Below are positions 20,401 to 32,402 of a DNA stretch of 33,243 nucleotides, in pieces. The translations under genes were made by a program, and so were the position numbers. This stretch comes from Spirogloea muscicola (taxonomy: Eukaryota > Streptophyta > Zygnematophyceae > Spirogloeales > Spirogloeaceae). The stretch is taken from positions 651,442-684,684 of the forward strand of contig WELB01000051.1 of NCBI GenBank assembly GCA_009602725.1, written 5' to 3'. The first letter of the stretch is position 1; each line of letters begins with the position of its first letter. Under the pieces are notes generated by a model, which had not been told where the DNA came from, did no database searches, and saw only the letters and a program-made list of their open reading frames with translations.

Positions 20401-22018
20401 AGTCAGGAGCCCATTGGGCATGATGGTCCCACACTTCCATCCACCAAGGTGCAAGGACCCTTGCCAACTCTCAAGACCTTGGACCTCCTGGATCTCCAAG
20501 TGCAGTCGCCAGAGCCTGTTGAAAGGGACGGTGACAGACGATTACGCCAAGGGCCCTCGTTGCTTGTAGATCAGGTGGACTGCCAGCCTGCACCAGCTGC
20601 TGAAAGCCCATGTTCTGATTCCGCTGGAGAGCCCTTGGCGTCTGGGGATGCAGCAGCAGCTTTGCGCCCGCAGCCGGATGAAGCGACATGCTCTTCTTCT
20701 GGAGGCGACCCTGGTGGGGCACCACAGCAACAGGAAGAGCAGGGTGGAGTGTCGGATGTGAGGCAGGAGAAGCTTGTAGTCGTGCTGAGGCCACCGAGGA
20801 GAGCATCAGGGACTGACTCGGAGGCCAAGCAGCAGCTTGACGTCGAGCATATTGGCACGCGGCCGAGTAGCCAAGGGGACTGTCGCTCTCCACTGTCTTT
20901 GACAATGTCTAGACAGTCAGAGAAGGACTGGATTGTCACCAAAAGGAGGTCACAGCCTCGGTCTCGCCACAGCAAAAAGGCGAAGGCCTTGCCGCAACAT
21001 TTGCGGCTCAATGCGGCACTCCCAGTGGACGTGCAGTCCACTGCGCAATTGCAAGCGCTTGAGGAGCCTGCTTACGCACATGGAGCTGACATGGCTCCAA
21101 TGTCTAAGGAGGAAGGCACGATCAAGAGGCGACGAACGCATAGCTGGGACCCCTGCTGCATCTGCGACCGGGTGACGGTGCGGCCACAGCTACGGTGTCA
21201 GAGCTGCCAGATTGCTGTCCACCGTCAGTGCTACCTGGGCATGAATGGGGCCAGCAGTCTCAGAGAGGATGCGTGGGAGTGCGATGCCTGCCGCGACGAG
21301 GTGGAGGCTGTTGCAGGTCAGTCTCGCCTGTGTCTCACACCTGTAAGCTGATGACTGCTTGAGCAATGCGCATGTCCCTATGTGCCGCGGTCATTAATTG
21401 CTGCATCCCCTGCACTTCACCATTGTAAGGCTTTCACTGATACGGTCTCTTCAACCTGCTTAGTGATTTTGCATACCTGCTGAGACGGTTCGCAGGAGTA
21501 TGCAACCTTTGCCCTAGGGGCGGCGGAGCGCTGAGAAAGACAGCTGAAGGGAGCTGGGTGCATGCAGTCTGCTTGCTCTGGGAGCGCGAGACCTTTGCAG
21601 TCTCTTCAAGCCCTAGCAAGAGTCTCACAAGCACACCCAGGGTCAGTACAATCTACTTCCTTGCACCTACTAATATTATGTCAACAATTGTCACGAGTCT
21701 TGGTTCAGGCGGACACGTGTCAGGAATTTTGATGCAGGCGGATGGGCTGATGGGTCATCACATGTATGGTATCTCATTACAAACTTTAGAAGTTGACATC
21801 CTGGGCCTGCTGTTGGGATTGCTCCTCTCCTACCTCAGGAGAGCCGGAGGAGGCTCTGCAGCGTGTGTGGTGTGACGAAGGGCAGCTGCTTCGCATGCAG
21901 CTTCCCAAACTGCAGAGCATACTTCCACCCTCTCTGCGCCAGATCCAAAGGGTTGCCCGTCGTCAGCACAGGCTCATCACGAAGTTTACACTGTGCCAAG
22001 CACGCTAAGGCGTTTTAG
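11429..22018 (+). CDS. PTM: PTM-like DDT/PHD-finger chromatin protein with C-terminal ePHD
   Basis: This is a probable nuclear chromatin reader related to the plant DDT-PHD protein PTM. I joined thirteen phase-consistent exons: 11429-13155, 13290-13406, 13519-13944, 14102-15421, 15762-16183, 16253-16369, 16560-16681, 17040-17971, 18306-18334, 18554-19195, 19451-21316, 21496-21641 and 21839-22018 (about 2,680 aa if the first ATG is right). In order: AT-hooks RRRPGRPPK (about 12239) and GRPGRPWRR (about 12619); DDT domain 12958-13098; WSRLDELTWPEL; PHD 1 13712-13838 with the DPHGRAFW motif after it; YMNAYTLGEVAATAAS; CGWCRNC; HLEASLHGLLEGPW; QWYRGGLF and AARQGG; QLALQLRVLDSRIRW; a long charged helix (17680-17910); PHD 2 split over three exons (CGYC, CNEC, HREC, CQWC); PHD 3 CALC...CSFC...WVHAEA...CHKC, lacking the usual Cys after His; then PHD 4, a C2HC knuckle and a final PHD-like domain forming an ePHD. 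I see no membrane segment in the exons from 12196 onward. The 5' end is uncertain: the frame crosses an ambiguous base (11628) and hairpin modules, so coding may begin nearer 12,100. The first intron is the least certain. The 69-bp intron 16184-16252 is in frame and may be retained. Confidence 0.85.
11572..11607 (+). repeat. (CCG)n microsatellite near an ambiguous base
   Basis: CCG units with one CTG interruption. In the open frame they encode a polyproline run. The only ambiguous base of the window (N at 11628) follows 20 bp later, which suggests a difficult or patched assembly point. Confidence 0.85.
11925..12075 (+). repeat. two hairpin modules within the 5' open frame of the PTM-like gene
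   Basis: One module (about 11929-11975) has GGGCTGGCTGTTAACAGCCC; the other (about 12026-12072) has CATTCCTTTCT then GGGCTGGCCATTCACATGCC. The surrounding 11860-12110 is pyrimidine-rich and less GC-rich than the flanking coding sequence. This is what an unspliced intron or 5' untranslated region of repeat origin would look like, although the frame happens to stay open. Confidence 0.55.
15599..15655. repeat. telomere-like repeats in a PTM-gene intron
   Basis: Inside the intron 15422-15761 the sequence reads CTGAACCCAAAATCCTAAAC and continues with CCTAAT and CCTAAACCC variants. CTGAACCCAAAA is shared exactly with DHQ-SDH intron 1 (near 5607). Confidence 0.5.
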
Positions 22019-23519
22019 TGTCTCGTAGAAGCCATTAGAAAACACCGCCAATATTGATTTACAGCTCAACTCCTAACTGGAGTAGTTGTGCTTACAACCC
22101 CTCTTACTTTGGCTGTCACGTTGGCCTTTCTGCAATCAGTCAAGCCCCTTATGCGCAATGCACATTCTGGATAAGCCTGCTGGCAAATTCGAAATCGTCA
22201 TCACACATTCTAGTGTAGTGATGCTTGCTTAATTCACCCAGCCGAAGTCTCCACAATCATAGGTAGCAGGTGAAGGGTGACATTAATTCATGTTATAGGT
22301 TGCTTGGTGCAGGGGTGCTCAGATGAGGTTGCCGCTGAGTATTTGCCCAATTAGAGTGCAAGCTTGAGTACACACATGTTGGTGGATGCCCCTCAGAGTC
22401 TGAAATTATTGTGTCGCGTTAGTCCGGTCACACTTTTAAGACCAGCCACTGTACCAAGACGACTGCCCAGGAGTAGTTAGTCGACACCTCTGATATGTGT
22501 CCATTTAGCTTCCTTAACATCTGAACATCGAAGTAATCTCGGGCATTGGCAGCCTCACTGTTGAGGCTTCAGCTGAAGCAGCCTGCAGCTTCTAGTAGTG
22601 ACGCTTTTGCCATTACAACAATTGCTGCGTGGCCACCTCGCCAGAACCTGCACTGGCAATGTCGTGGAAGTCCTGTTGCACATTCAAATGGTCAGTATAG
22701 CGTTGACCTGCAAATGAATTTGTCTGAAAACCATAGGCAGTAGCATTGTTGCTTTCACATCATTTTCAAGTATTGATTACATGGCAGGTAATAAGCGCTG
22801 TGTATCAGACATCATGTCGTTGCTGAGATCTCAAAGTCACTGGAAAGAGTAAAACTTTGTCAGCTGTAGCGTCTAAAACAGCAGATTCGATTATTTCGAG
22901 GCGCTTGATTCTGCATAAGCCATGACTAGGACTTGAAGTGAGGTGCCGACTTACACCTCTACATTCTGGTCCATCTCTGTGGACAAAAAGAGAGATTGTG
23001 CACTATGAGTGAACCATTCTGACAGCATATACATATGCAATAGATTCCATGTGTTGGCTGCCCTCTAGAATTGAAACTTAGGTTGCATAAATACAACAAC
23101 CTGTCAAATAGTCGAAAAGCAAAACATGCGACACAGATGCCTGCAGACCTCAAGAACATGCGAGACGCCAGAGAGCAATGGGTTCTGTCAGCATTCCTGT
23201 GGACTTGGAAGCTACAGACTGCCACAAAGGACTGAGAGCAAGTTGCCCAGAGAGGGGGACTCTTCCAGTAGAGAGCGATGGCTGTGATTGGCCAGCTCAG
23301 GGAAAAGAATGAATAGAGTCCGAAGCGTGGCACTGACTTTTGTATCGTCCAAAAGGTGGACCTTATGTTGTGAGTGGAGCTCTCAGAGTGCTTGTCAATA
23401 TGTACAGTAGCAAGCAGAGAGAATGCCTCTGGGAAGTGAACTAGTGTCCAAAGTGGTGCAGTATTGTAGCCACTGCAGCTCATCATAATCAATCTGACTT
23501 GGACCATTCACATGGCATG
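22019..23519. other. convergent intergenic spacer
   Basis: This spacer lies tail to tail between the PTM-like stop (22016-22018) and the HRQ1 stop (23522-23520). I find no family-like frame. It holds one solitary hairpin module (23259-23313) and, on the minus strand, TGTAA motifs that could serve as polyadenylation signals (one near 22950 fits the HRQ1 transcript, about 570 bp past its stop). The remainder presumably holds both 3' untranslated regions. Confidence 0.5.
23259..23313 (-). repeat. solitary hairpin module, type B
   Basis: The plus strand reads GACTCTTCCAGTAGAGAGC, GATGGCTGTGATTGGCCAG, then GGGAAAAGAATGAAT. No LINE-like coding remnant is visible within about 9 kb, so this copy suggests the module can move or be copied on its own. 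It lies about 210-260 bp downstream of the HRQ1 stop codon and is probably part of its 3' untranslated region. Confidence 0.65.
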
Positions 23520-26500
23520 TCATGAGCGACAATGTGTCGCAGACTTTGTGTCTGGCCTCTCAGCAGTATCCGCGATAAGATCGTCAAAAAGAGGGGGAAT
23601 AGCTGTGCCATCCCTGTATGCATTCTCTGCTCGTATGACGCCCTGTAAGGAAGCAGGAGAGGATGATTGAGACAGGGACCACTGGGGAAGACCTGCCTTG
23701 AGCAGCTTGAGCAGGTCTTTTGAACAATCCCAGCCCAGTCAAAGTGTGGAGCTCACCTTCAGAATGATGAGAGCAGCGGACTTGTCAATCACAGCGTTGT
23801 ACTCACTGCAGGCCATGTACTGCAATGCGCACAATCAAAGCGTCCACCTGAATTGACCTCCAGCAATTTGCAAATTATTCATAGCAGAGCTAAGTGCAAA
23901 TGCTTCTGACATTAGTCATTGCTTGCTGCTTCGAACTGTTTTAAGTCCATTTGTGGTGATTTTTCTGCCTTCTGAATATGCTACACCATATGCAGCCAGG
24001 TTGTATAACAGGGAAAAGACTCCAATGCAGCAGGAAGTGTATGTACAAAGGCACAGCTGCCTGCGATTTAAGAAGTACAGAACCAATTTTGCGATGACAT
24101 ATTTACGTAAGAGTTTAGAACCTGGACGCAATTTGGGCAGCCATCGGAGACTGTGCAATCGCAGGAGGTCACGAGCTCCAGAGCTGCTTGCAGGAGCTCT
24201 GCGAACATTGGCCTTGCCTGCATCGACAGCTTCGCTGACATTTTATGAGCATGGTAAAGCATGCCAGGTTGTTGTATTGTTGCCCCTGTAGCATCAAACC
24301 ATCTAGTATTGAGATGTACAAAGCAGAGCTGCAGAACAGTCGACCTGAATGAAAGGATACTACACAGTAACATGCATTGTGTCAAGATAATTGCGACGAT
24401 CGCTCACCTGAGCACAGATGCCTATGCCCCCTGCGTTGCGATCAAACATGAGGAGGCGCTCCGGAAAGTACCGAGTATCGTGGGGATTGGCACACTCTGT
24501 TGACATGTCTGCCGGGTTGCACATCACATATCTGTACACAATCACGTAAATGTGTAATCACGCTAATCACAATGCTTAATAGCTGCGACCACATAGGATG
24601 TTTACTGCCAACCTATGACTTCCATAGTTGCAGAAATGCGCGACTTATCATTTCCAGCCAATAGCGTCCTCCACATATGCAGTTGAGGCTACAACGTGCA
24701 GATACATCCTTGTAACTCTTTAAGGAATAAAAACTCACAGGGGCAGAACGTTGAGCAGCGCGTGAGAGGCTGCATGAAGGCCAGCCCTGAACGTGAGGTC
24801 AGCTGCCTCCAGCTCCCTCCGGATGCCACGCGGCACCCTGATCCACACGCACTGTCGTTCAGCACAGTCAGTAAAGCTGCTCAGCATACTGCCATGTCCA
24901 TCAGTGTGGATGTCAGTAGCCCCATGTTCCATGAGATGCTCTGAATACCTGAGTTTCGTATGTATAATCTGGGAGGAATAATTGGACGTAGTCAAATGCC
25001 TCATTAGAGCCATGCCAAATTCTTCTGAATCCAAGCCATCTTGCAGTCACTTTGCAGGGGCTGCATTGAGCGGTTGTGCTGGGGTACCGGTCTTGTGGAA
25101 TCTTTCCAGGATAAGCCTGTATGAAACGAACGGTCTTTCAGGAATAAATAAGAATTGATGGCGAGAGTAAACAGCATGGTCTAAGGCTGCTGACTGACTG
25201 CTGCGGTTACTGTCCATAAGGTTGGCTAGGAGCAAGGCTCACCAGCGTCCCTCCCATCACGTACACATCGCACATGTCTGACGTTTTTGTGAAGTACTTG
25301 AGGTCAGCTTGCCGGCACACGGCCACCTTGGCCGCCAGATCCAGCTTTGTGACCAGGTACGTCCTACCTTGCTGCATATACACAGCCCCTTCGTACACCT
25401 GAGCACGTGCACTTATCCACCACGTTAAATTGTCACTGATGGACAGATTTCTAGCCGTACTATTTGAAGACTTCTCCACAGGCTGGCATTTCTATCTGAC
25501 ATTTGCAGGATTGACAGAAAGATGGTCATCGTTGCATAAGTCGTACTGAAACCGGAGTAAGGAAGCATACATGAAGCTCAAGGGCCAAGTCTGACAGCCC
25601 GACATGTCTACAGGCAGACACCACCATGCACCTGATAGAAGGCCTTGCTCTCCTCAATGTCCTCAATGATCTCGTTGGTGGCGCCATCCACCAAGACGTA
25701 GCGCTCCGGGTCAATGGCGCGGATACCCACGTTCTGCGCCGGCGACTCGCCAGGGCCGATGTAGTACCAGCCCTGATCGGCGGGATAGTCGGTCGGGTGT
25801 CGGCCCACAAGGCCCTGCTCAGCGAGGTCATCAACGATGTGCGCGACCGCGGAGCCGAAAAAGTCCTCGTCTGCGGCTGCCAAGAGCGGGCTCTCCACTG
25901 CCGCGCACATCACGTGCTGCTCCATCACCTGAATGCAGCCTCTTCCAGAGCTTACTCGCATATGATGGAGCAATACATGGCAAGTAAGAAAACGTACAGA
26001 CGAGGCTCAACAAGCCCTGGGTCTGGCCATGTTTGCAGAGCACGTATACAGCTGGCCTTGCTCAGGAGGCAAACTAAAAGCAGACTTACATATATATTCT
26101 TAAACATTTATTTGGAAATCATTTAGAAATCACGTACCTGAGGGTTATGCGAGTCCACTTGCGCATTCTCGATCCTGCGGTTGAAGAGGTGCTGTGGGCA
26201 CTTCATGAAGTACTGGTCCAGAGGGCCTCCCCAGGCCACGTAGATGGCAATGGACGGCTTCTCCCGCCTGCCTGCCCTCCCGGCTTGCTGCCAGAGGCTG
26301 CAAGCAGACGGCAGGATGTAAGGACTGATCCTTGTAGACAAGGTTGCTGTATCTCTGATAAGCACACAAACCTCCACTACCACAATGTGCAGAAGCCCGG
26401 ATGGTTTAGCAACCAAGCTAAGAGTTGAGTCGATCTGGAAGTTAAGGACTCCTGGAAGGCAGCACAGAGATTTGCTGGTAGCACATGATCTAGAAGGACA

Positions 26501-29500
26501 AGGGTGTTTTAGCCTGGGCAGCTTTGTTATCGACCTGGCAACCGTGCCCTGCCATCCAAGGTGAATAGTTGCGTCGAGGCTGCCAACGTCCACGCCCAGC
26601 TCTAAGGCGTTTGTGGCAGCCACGCCCCTCAGCTGTCCTCCAAAGAGGTCCCTCTCAATGGATCTCCGCTCCTGCGACCAGCATCGACTAGGTAAGAATG
26701 ATCTTCTCCGGGTTTGTGTTCTCAGAATATGGCAAGTAATGAATGTGCACAAACGAGACATAGGCCCAAGTAAGCAAGGGTATGTCATCAGAACCAGCCG
26801 GATGTGACCTTTATGTGAGGAGGCAGTCACCGAATCACCTAGCAAGGCAAAAACCTCAGCCAAGTTCTTGAGCCTTTGGCCAGCTTTCCTGGTTAAGCTA
26901 GAATTGAAAGGACATGACCATTACATTGTCATTGGAGCCTTGAGATATTCGTAGTTCTTGCCTGTGCAGTGTAGCCAGCACGGTAGGCCCGAATGGAGTC
27001 CACAAGAGCTGGTGCCGCCTCCTTAAGAGTCTCCCTTGTGTAGTTAAGAACAAGCTCACACAGCTTCCGCGTCTTGCAGAAAGCCAGGCACCGGAGGCCA
27101 TGCTGCACCATCTCCGCAAGCAGAATAGCCACCTCCACAATTGGGCTGCCATTGTAGCCAGAACAGTACAGTGGATGACATAGACTGCCGTTAGACCATC
27201 TAAAGCTTGAGGTTTTGACTCCTGGACAACCACTGCGGTGCCCATTTGATGGAGACCTCAGGCACCGATGCTTTCAGACAGCCTGCCTGCTTGAGCACAG
27301 CAGTGATAAACCCATCACCTGGATCTCCGATTGGTCACCTCCTCCGGCTTCTGCTTGTTGATCTTCACCAGGATTTGGCCGTTGAGGCTCTTGCGCAGCT
27401 TTACATCCTTGTGTGCGCGCTTCTTCGGCTGCATTGGAAGCAGCGGGGGGTTCCAGAGGACATACACCTTCTCTCCGCATGGGCTGCTGTCCTCCAGAAC
27501 CACCTCCACATCCTTGATGCCCACCAGCTCCTGCGTTGTTCATGCGGGTAGCAATTTCATGCTTTGTCATGTATGTTGATTTGTGAACTAAAAGCTTGTT
27601 CTACTTGTTTACCCCTATATTACCACCTTGTCTTTGTGCCTACCATCTCCAGAGCTGATGGTATATGTTTGGCTTGCCAACAAAGTGAGAGAATGAGCAC
27701 AGTTCAAGCCTCACTGTTTACATTTGCATGATAGCAAGGCTTATCATCAATGAGCATGTCAAGCACGAACAATACTGACTGTTAGCTTAGATTTCGAGCA
27801 ATTAGATATGTTGAGATAAGCTGCATAAGGTCGGCCTGACATCTCTACCTGCACATGTTCTCTGGGGTTTGCCACTGTGGCGCTGCAGATTATGAAAGAC
27901 GGCTGGCAGCCATAAACTTGCAGCAGAACTCGCCGCAGCCGCCTCAAGATGAGGGCAGTGTGGCAACCAAAGACACCTCTGTAAGCGTGGGCCTCGTCCA
28001 CTACAATGTACCTGTGTCAAGATTGCACAAGGTATCAATGACTAGCAGAACCTCGATCACTTTCGCACTTCAGAGAGCAATGTATCTGCTGAAAGATGCT
28101 TAGGTCAGATCACCTTTTCTGTAGCCATATCCACTCCTCTGAGTGACTGGCAGACTAGCTGCTTCATCATTGACATAAAGGCACGCTTATCTCCAAGTAA
28201 AAGTTGATCACAGGGTTTTGCGAGCTCACTTGAGATTGGAAAGAATGCGCTCGAACTGGCGGTGCGATGGCAGGATGGAGACGTGCAGCATGTCAGGATT
28301 GGAGATGATGATTCTAGCTGTCTCCCTGACCGCCCCCCGATCGCCCTTGAGGGTGTCGCCGTCATACACGGCGACCTCAGGGGGGTGCAGCAGGTGCGCC
28401 AGCATGTCCAGCAAAGCCCTCTGCTGGTCTTGCGCCAAGGCCTAGATCCACAGCTTTCACCAGGTTCACAACGGGACTAATTGGCCCAAGGCCCAAATAA
28501 ACCTCATCATAAGGCAATGGCAAGGGCACTACAGCTGCTAATTGAAGAGCTCAAATTTCTGCAGCTGCAAGTGTTCTGCAGTTAACACGGCATCATCAAA
28601 CATTATGCTAAGAATGTGGACCTATCGAGTCACCTTGGTGGGAAAAAGGTACAGCGCGGTGGCTCGGCAATCGTCCTGCATGGCCTGCAGTACCGGGAGG
28701 TTGTAGCACAGGCTCTTCCCGGACGCCGTTGCCGTGGCGATGATCACGCTCCGCCCCGCCATCGCAGCATTGATGGCCAAGGTCTGCCGGCATGACAACA
28801 GGGGAGCCAGTCAGGCCAGCTAGCCATCATGATGCTTGTGCTACAGCATCACATGCATATCCAAAACAAGGAAAGGCCAGAAGGCGTGCAGCAATGTGCC
28901 ACAAGAGTGCAGCATTGTGCCATAAGTGTAAGTGTTAGTGTAAGTGTACACAGTTCCTCCTCTGCTTGCTCTTGAATTCGTCTCCTGCTCGTCTTTCTAC
29001 CTGATGAATGAAAAGGCCTTTGATGCCCATGCCGAGTAGCAGGCGCTGCAGCTCCGGCGAGAGCTCCTGTGCCAGCTGACCAAATGATGCCTCCCGCTTT
29101 GCTCTCCTCTCACAGTGGACAATCTGGAGCAATGCCGTAGCCCGCAAGAACTTCCACAATTACATTATTAAGTAACTGTTTTAGCACACAATAGTCCCCA
29201 ACAAGGTCCGAGTGAATGTTCAAGTGGGGAGGCCTCAAGCACTGTGGGTTCTCATATTTCCAACTACATGGATCGAAGGCTCAAAGGGCAGGCCTTGAGT
29301 GGTCAAGTCTACGGCAGTCATCACTCAATATATAATTTCAAGACTAGCCACAAATTACAGGCAGAGTGCAGAGGAGGGAACCTTGCCTGGCCCAGTGACC
29401 CCAGGCCCTCCCGGAGGTGCTCCAGCATTGCCAGGGCATCAAGCTCGTTGGTACTCGTGCACCGCGGCTGCCGCCGCAGCGCCCGGGGCGGGCGCGGCGG

Positions 29501-32358
29501 GCCCCACTTTGCAAGCGGAGGCCGAGCGGTGCTGTCCCCGCCGCCAACTGGTTCCCCATGCAACGTGCCGCAGTTGTGCATGGAGGAAGCCTGGTGGGCG
29601 CTCGCCGCAGCAGAGGCCTCCGCCAGCAGCGTTGGCAGCGCTAGGCCCTCCAGCGGAAAGTCGGGGTGCCAACTACCCTCCTGCATGCCAGAAGTTGTGC
29701 ATATTGTGACACGGTATTAAGGGTATGATTTCACATACGTGTTTGCTACATGCAGGTTGAATGCGGAACATAGGTCGCTAAGCCCATACCCTTGCATCAC
29801 AACTCCTAGTTCTAAAAACAGCCAGCCAAATGCAAGAATCTCATACAGGCTTCTGTTGAGTACTGAGTCTCTGATGCTCTGATGCAGTTGTATTTGACAC
29901 CTCCACAGGGTCGTAGTCGACAGAGCGGCCGAGCTGGTGAAAGTAGTCGCGGTGAACTCGCAGAACGGCGGCTGCCAGGCCCCGCCGGAACGCCCGCCGG
30001 CGCCTCTCCACCGCGTGCTTGGTTGCCGCATCGCTCGGCCTCTTGCCGCCTGGCCATCAAGAGCTTTCAAACTAAGGCTGGTTCTAATCTCCATATGATT
30101 GGGGCGTGGTATTGGACGCTCTCATTGCTTCAAGAATTACTCGATAGCGCAACATGCTGGAAGATTGGCACAGCACCGTCACAGAGATCAACTGGACACG
30201 GCGCTCATCAATGCAATAAGTACCACAACCGCACCTGGACCAGGAATGAGGTCCCAGTGTTCAAGTGGCCCCTCGTCCGGCGCCGGCGGCATCATCGCCC
30301 CGAGCTTGAGCTCGCCTGATGCCGGCCTTGACGGGTCCACCAGGTCCAGTAGGCAATTGGGCCTGGCTGACAGCCGCCCATCATTGCAACCACTGTCCTC
30401 CCTCTCCACTCCCTCTCGCCTCCCTTCTGCCCCAACCTTGTCTTCCACTGTGCTTCTCGAGTTGGAGCTTTGGCCGCTGGTGCTGCCATGGTCTCTACTC
30501 TCGTCGCGCTCCCGATCCGCGGCGCCATAAGGGAAGTCCCGCACAATCACGACGTCTGGGCAGAGCAGCGCCATGTTGTAGAGGTCCTGGTGGAGCCGCG
30601 GAGCACCACGATGGTCTTCTCTGAGATAGCAGGTATTGCTTGAATCTCAGCAAAATAGCCCATTGCCCCCTTGACAAGTATCGAAGTAGTCTTTTGGAAC
30701 AATTTTAGAGAGGAAACTGCGCGTATCTTCTACAGAACCAGTGATCACAGAGCTGACGCATGATGTCATGGATACCATGATGATTTTCTTAATGAATAAG
30801 CCTAAGATGCATGGTCCTGAAAGTAAAGTCCAGGCATCAAAGACAACAAGTGGTGAAGCGGGTCATATTCTGGAGCAGGGAGGCTGATTATTGGGACATA
30901 TGGACTGAAGATAAAGTATAGACAATTGAGGAAGTCAAGGTCTAGGGTATGGGGTCACAGACTCGGGGAGGTCAGCCGCAGACCTGGCGGCAGAAGGAGT
31001 CGCCAACAAAGGAGCGCACCGCGCCTGCGACGTTCTGCCACGTCGCCTGGATGTGCTGCTTCTGCAGGAAGCCATAGGCAGCATTGAGGGCGGCGAACTG
31101 GCATTCCAACGTCGCAAGGCACGGCGGCAGCAGCAGCGCCTCCAGCCTTGCCGGCTCTGTCGCAGCCTTCACTGCTGCTGCCGGATCAGGCGCCAACATC
31201 GACGCTGCCTTCCGTGGCCGCTTGCTCCACTTGGCATCCTTTTGGCTGCTACCAGCGGCGCTGTCGTCCATCAGGGCACCTTCAAAGCTCGTATCGTCAC
31301 CCTGCAGCGACGACCTCTTGTCGGGCCGTACCTCGGGTGTACCTCTGCCATTACCATCGCCTTTGCAATCACCACTGCCGGCCCCACCATCACTGACAGT
31401 GGCAGCTGCCTGGGCCGTTGCGGACACAGCTCCGCTGCAACCACTGAGTGCCGCCACAGCTGTGGCAGGGGCCGCCGGCAGCTCCTCCGGCTGGTTGGGC
31501 AGTCTGGCATGTCCACTCTGCCACTGGTCCTGGCCTCCAGACGCTTGACGGCTGCCCGGGACCGTCGCGGGCACCTCATGGTCCAGCTCGCTCTTGGCCG
31601 CCTGGCCATTTTGGCAGCATCCTGCCACTTGCGGCAGTCGTGGCAGCGCGCTCCTGGCAGTGGCAAGCGGCCGGCGCTGCTCCTGCTGGCCCTGCAGCGG
31701 TGTGACGGGGCCCACTGCCGGCGAGGCCGGCAGCGACGCGGCATGCACCAGGGACGGCCCGGTGGGTGCGGCGCGCGGCGCATGGCGGGGCGCGAAGGCG
31801 ACGAGCGTCAGGAAGTCGTGAGTTGATGGCAGGGACTGTTGGGCGCTGACGCCGTCGGCGGTGGTGGTATTAAGGAGCTCCAGCGACTGCACCGGCGCTC
31901 GCTCGTCCACCGGGGCGCCCTGCAGCCGCCTCGCACGGAGGCCAAATGGGTAAAGAGGACCCTATCGTAGCACATAAGCAATAAAAGCGTAGTGATCATA
32001 TCATCAATCATCATTAAGCAGTAGGTTTACTGCTCCTAGACACAATATTACTTCGCATAACTTCCATACTATAGACCATAGTGGTGAATAACTAGATACA
32101 TAATGACCGCCCACCAGCCAAGCTCTTAAATACGACAGCCCACCAGCCAAGCTCTGGGAGTGCGATAAGGCAAAAGCCGCGCCGCCAGACCTTGTAGAAG
32201 AGCCGGAATCGAACCCTCACGCTGCCACCGGCGCCGCTGCCAACGTCCGCGGCGAGCAGGGCCTCCGCGCGGCGGCGCACCGCGGAGCAGGGCTCGCCGG
32301 GCGCCGCCTCGATGCGCAGCGTGCGGCCGCCCAGAGTGCGCACGCAGAGCGCCACCAT
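23520..32358 (-). CDS. HRQ1: HRQ1-type RecQ4-related DNA helicase with ubiquitin-like N-terminus
   Basis: This is a superfamily 2, 3'-5' DNA helicase of the HRQ1 family, which acts in the nucleus in DNA repair, notably of interstrand crosslinks (established for the family). Twenty-one phase-consistent exons give 1,459 aa: 32358-32191, 31919-30984, 30586-30235, 30049-29901, 29680-29387, 29123-29001, 28783-28634, 28441-28230, 28011-27849, 27530-27319, 27145-26962, 26671-26535, 26297-26138, 25928-25632, 25398-25243, 25116-24949, 24851-24739, 24531-24408, 24217-24122, 23819-23757 and 23642-23520. Features: a ubiquitin-like fold (about 1-80, FRLFYKGAPVDERAPVQSLE); a low-complexity Ala/Gly/Ser/Gln linker (about 100-290); Walker A TATASGKS (691-698); DEAH (800-803); SAT (838-840); GLRCLAFCKTRKLCELVL; ATNALELGVDVG; motif VI QQAGRAGRR (1030-1038); and the C-terminal DUF1998 region with GLHAASHALLNVLP, ECANPHDTRYFPERLL, GGIGI and the cysteine cluster SCDC...GCPNC (1385-1396). 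The start ATG begins the ubiquitin-like domain. Introns 5 and 11 have GC donors. Confidence 0.93.
26672..26961 (-). other. GC-AG intron (HRQ1 intron 11)
   Basis: RAYRAGYTAQ must join ERRSIERDLFGG, as in plant homologues. The donor is CACAG|GCAAGA and the acceptor GTCGCAG|GAGCGG, both phase 0. No GT donor is available nearby in this phase. Confidence 0.85.
29124..29386 (-). other. GC-AG intron (HRQ1 intron 5)
   Basis: EHLREGLGSLGQ must join IVHCERRAKREASFG. The donor is CCAG|GCAAGG and the acceptor CTCCAG|ATTGTC, both phase 0. A GT five bases downstream would change the phase and break the frame. Confidence 0.8.
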
Positions 32359-32402
32359 AAGCGGCCCCGCGTAGCTGCGGCTGCTGCGAGCTCGGGCGCG
32401 CG

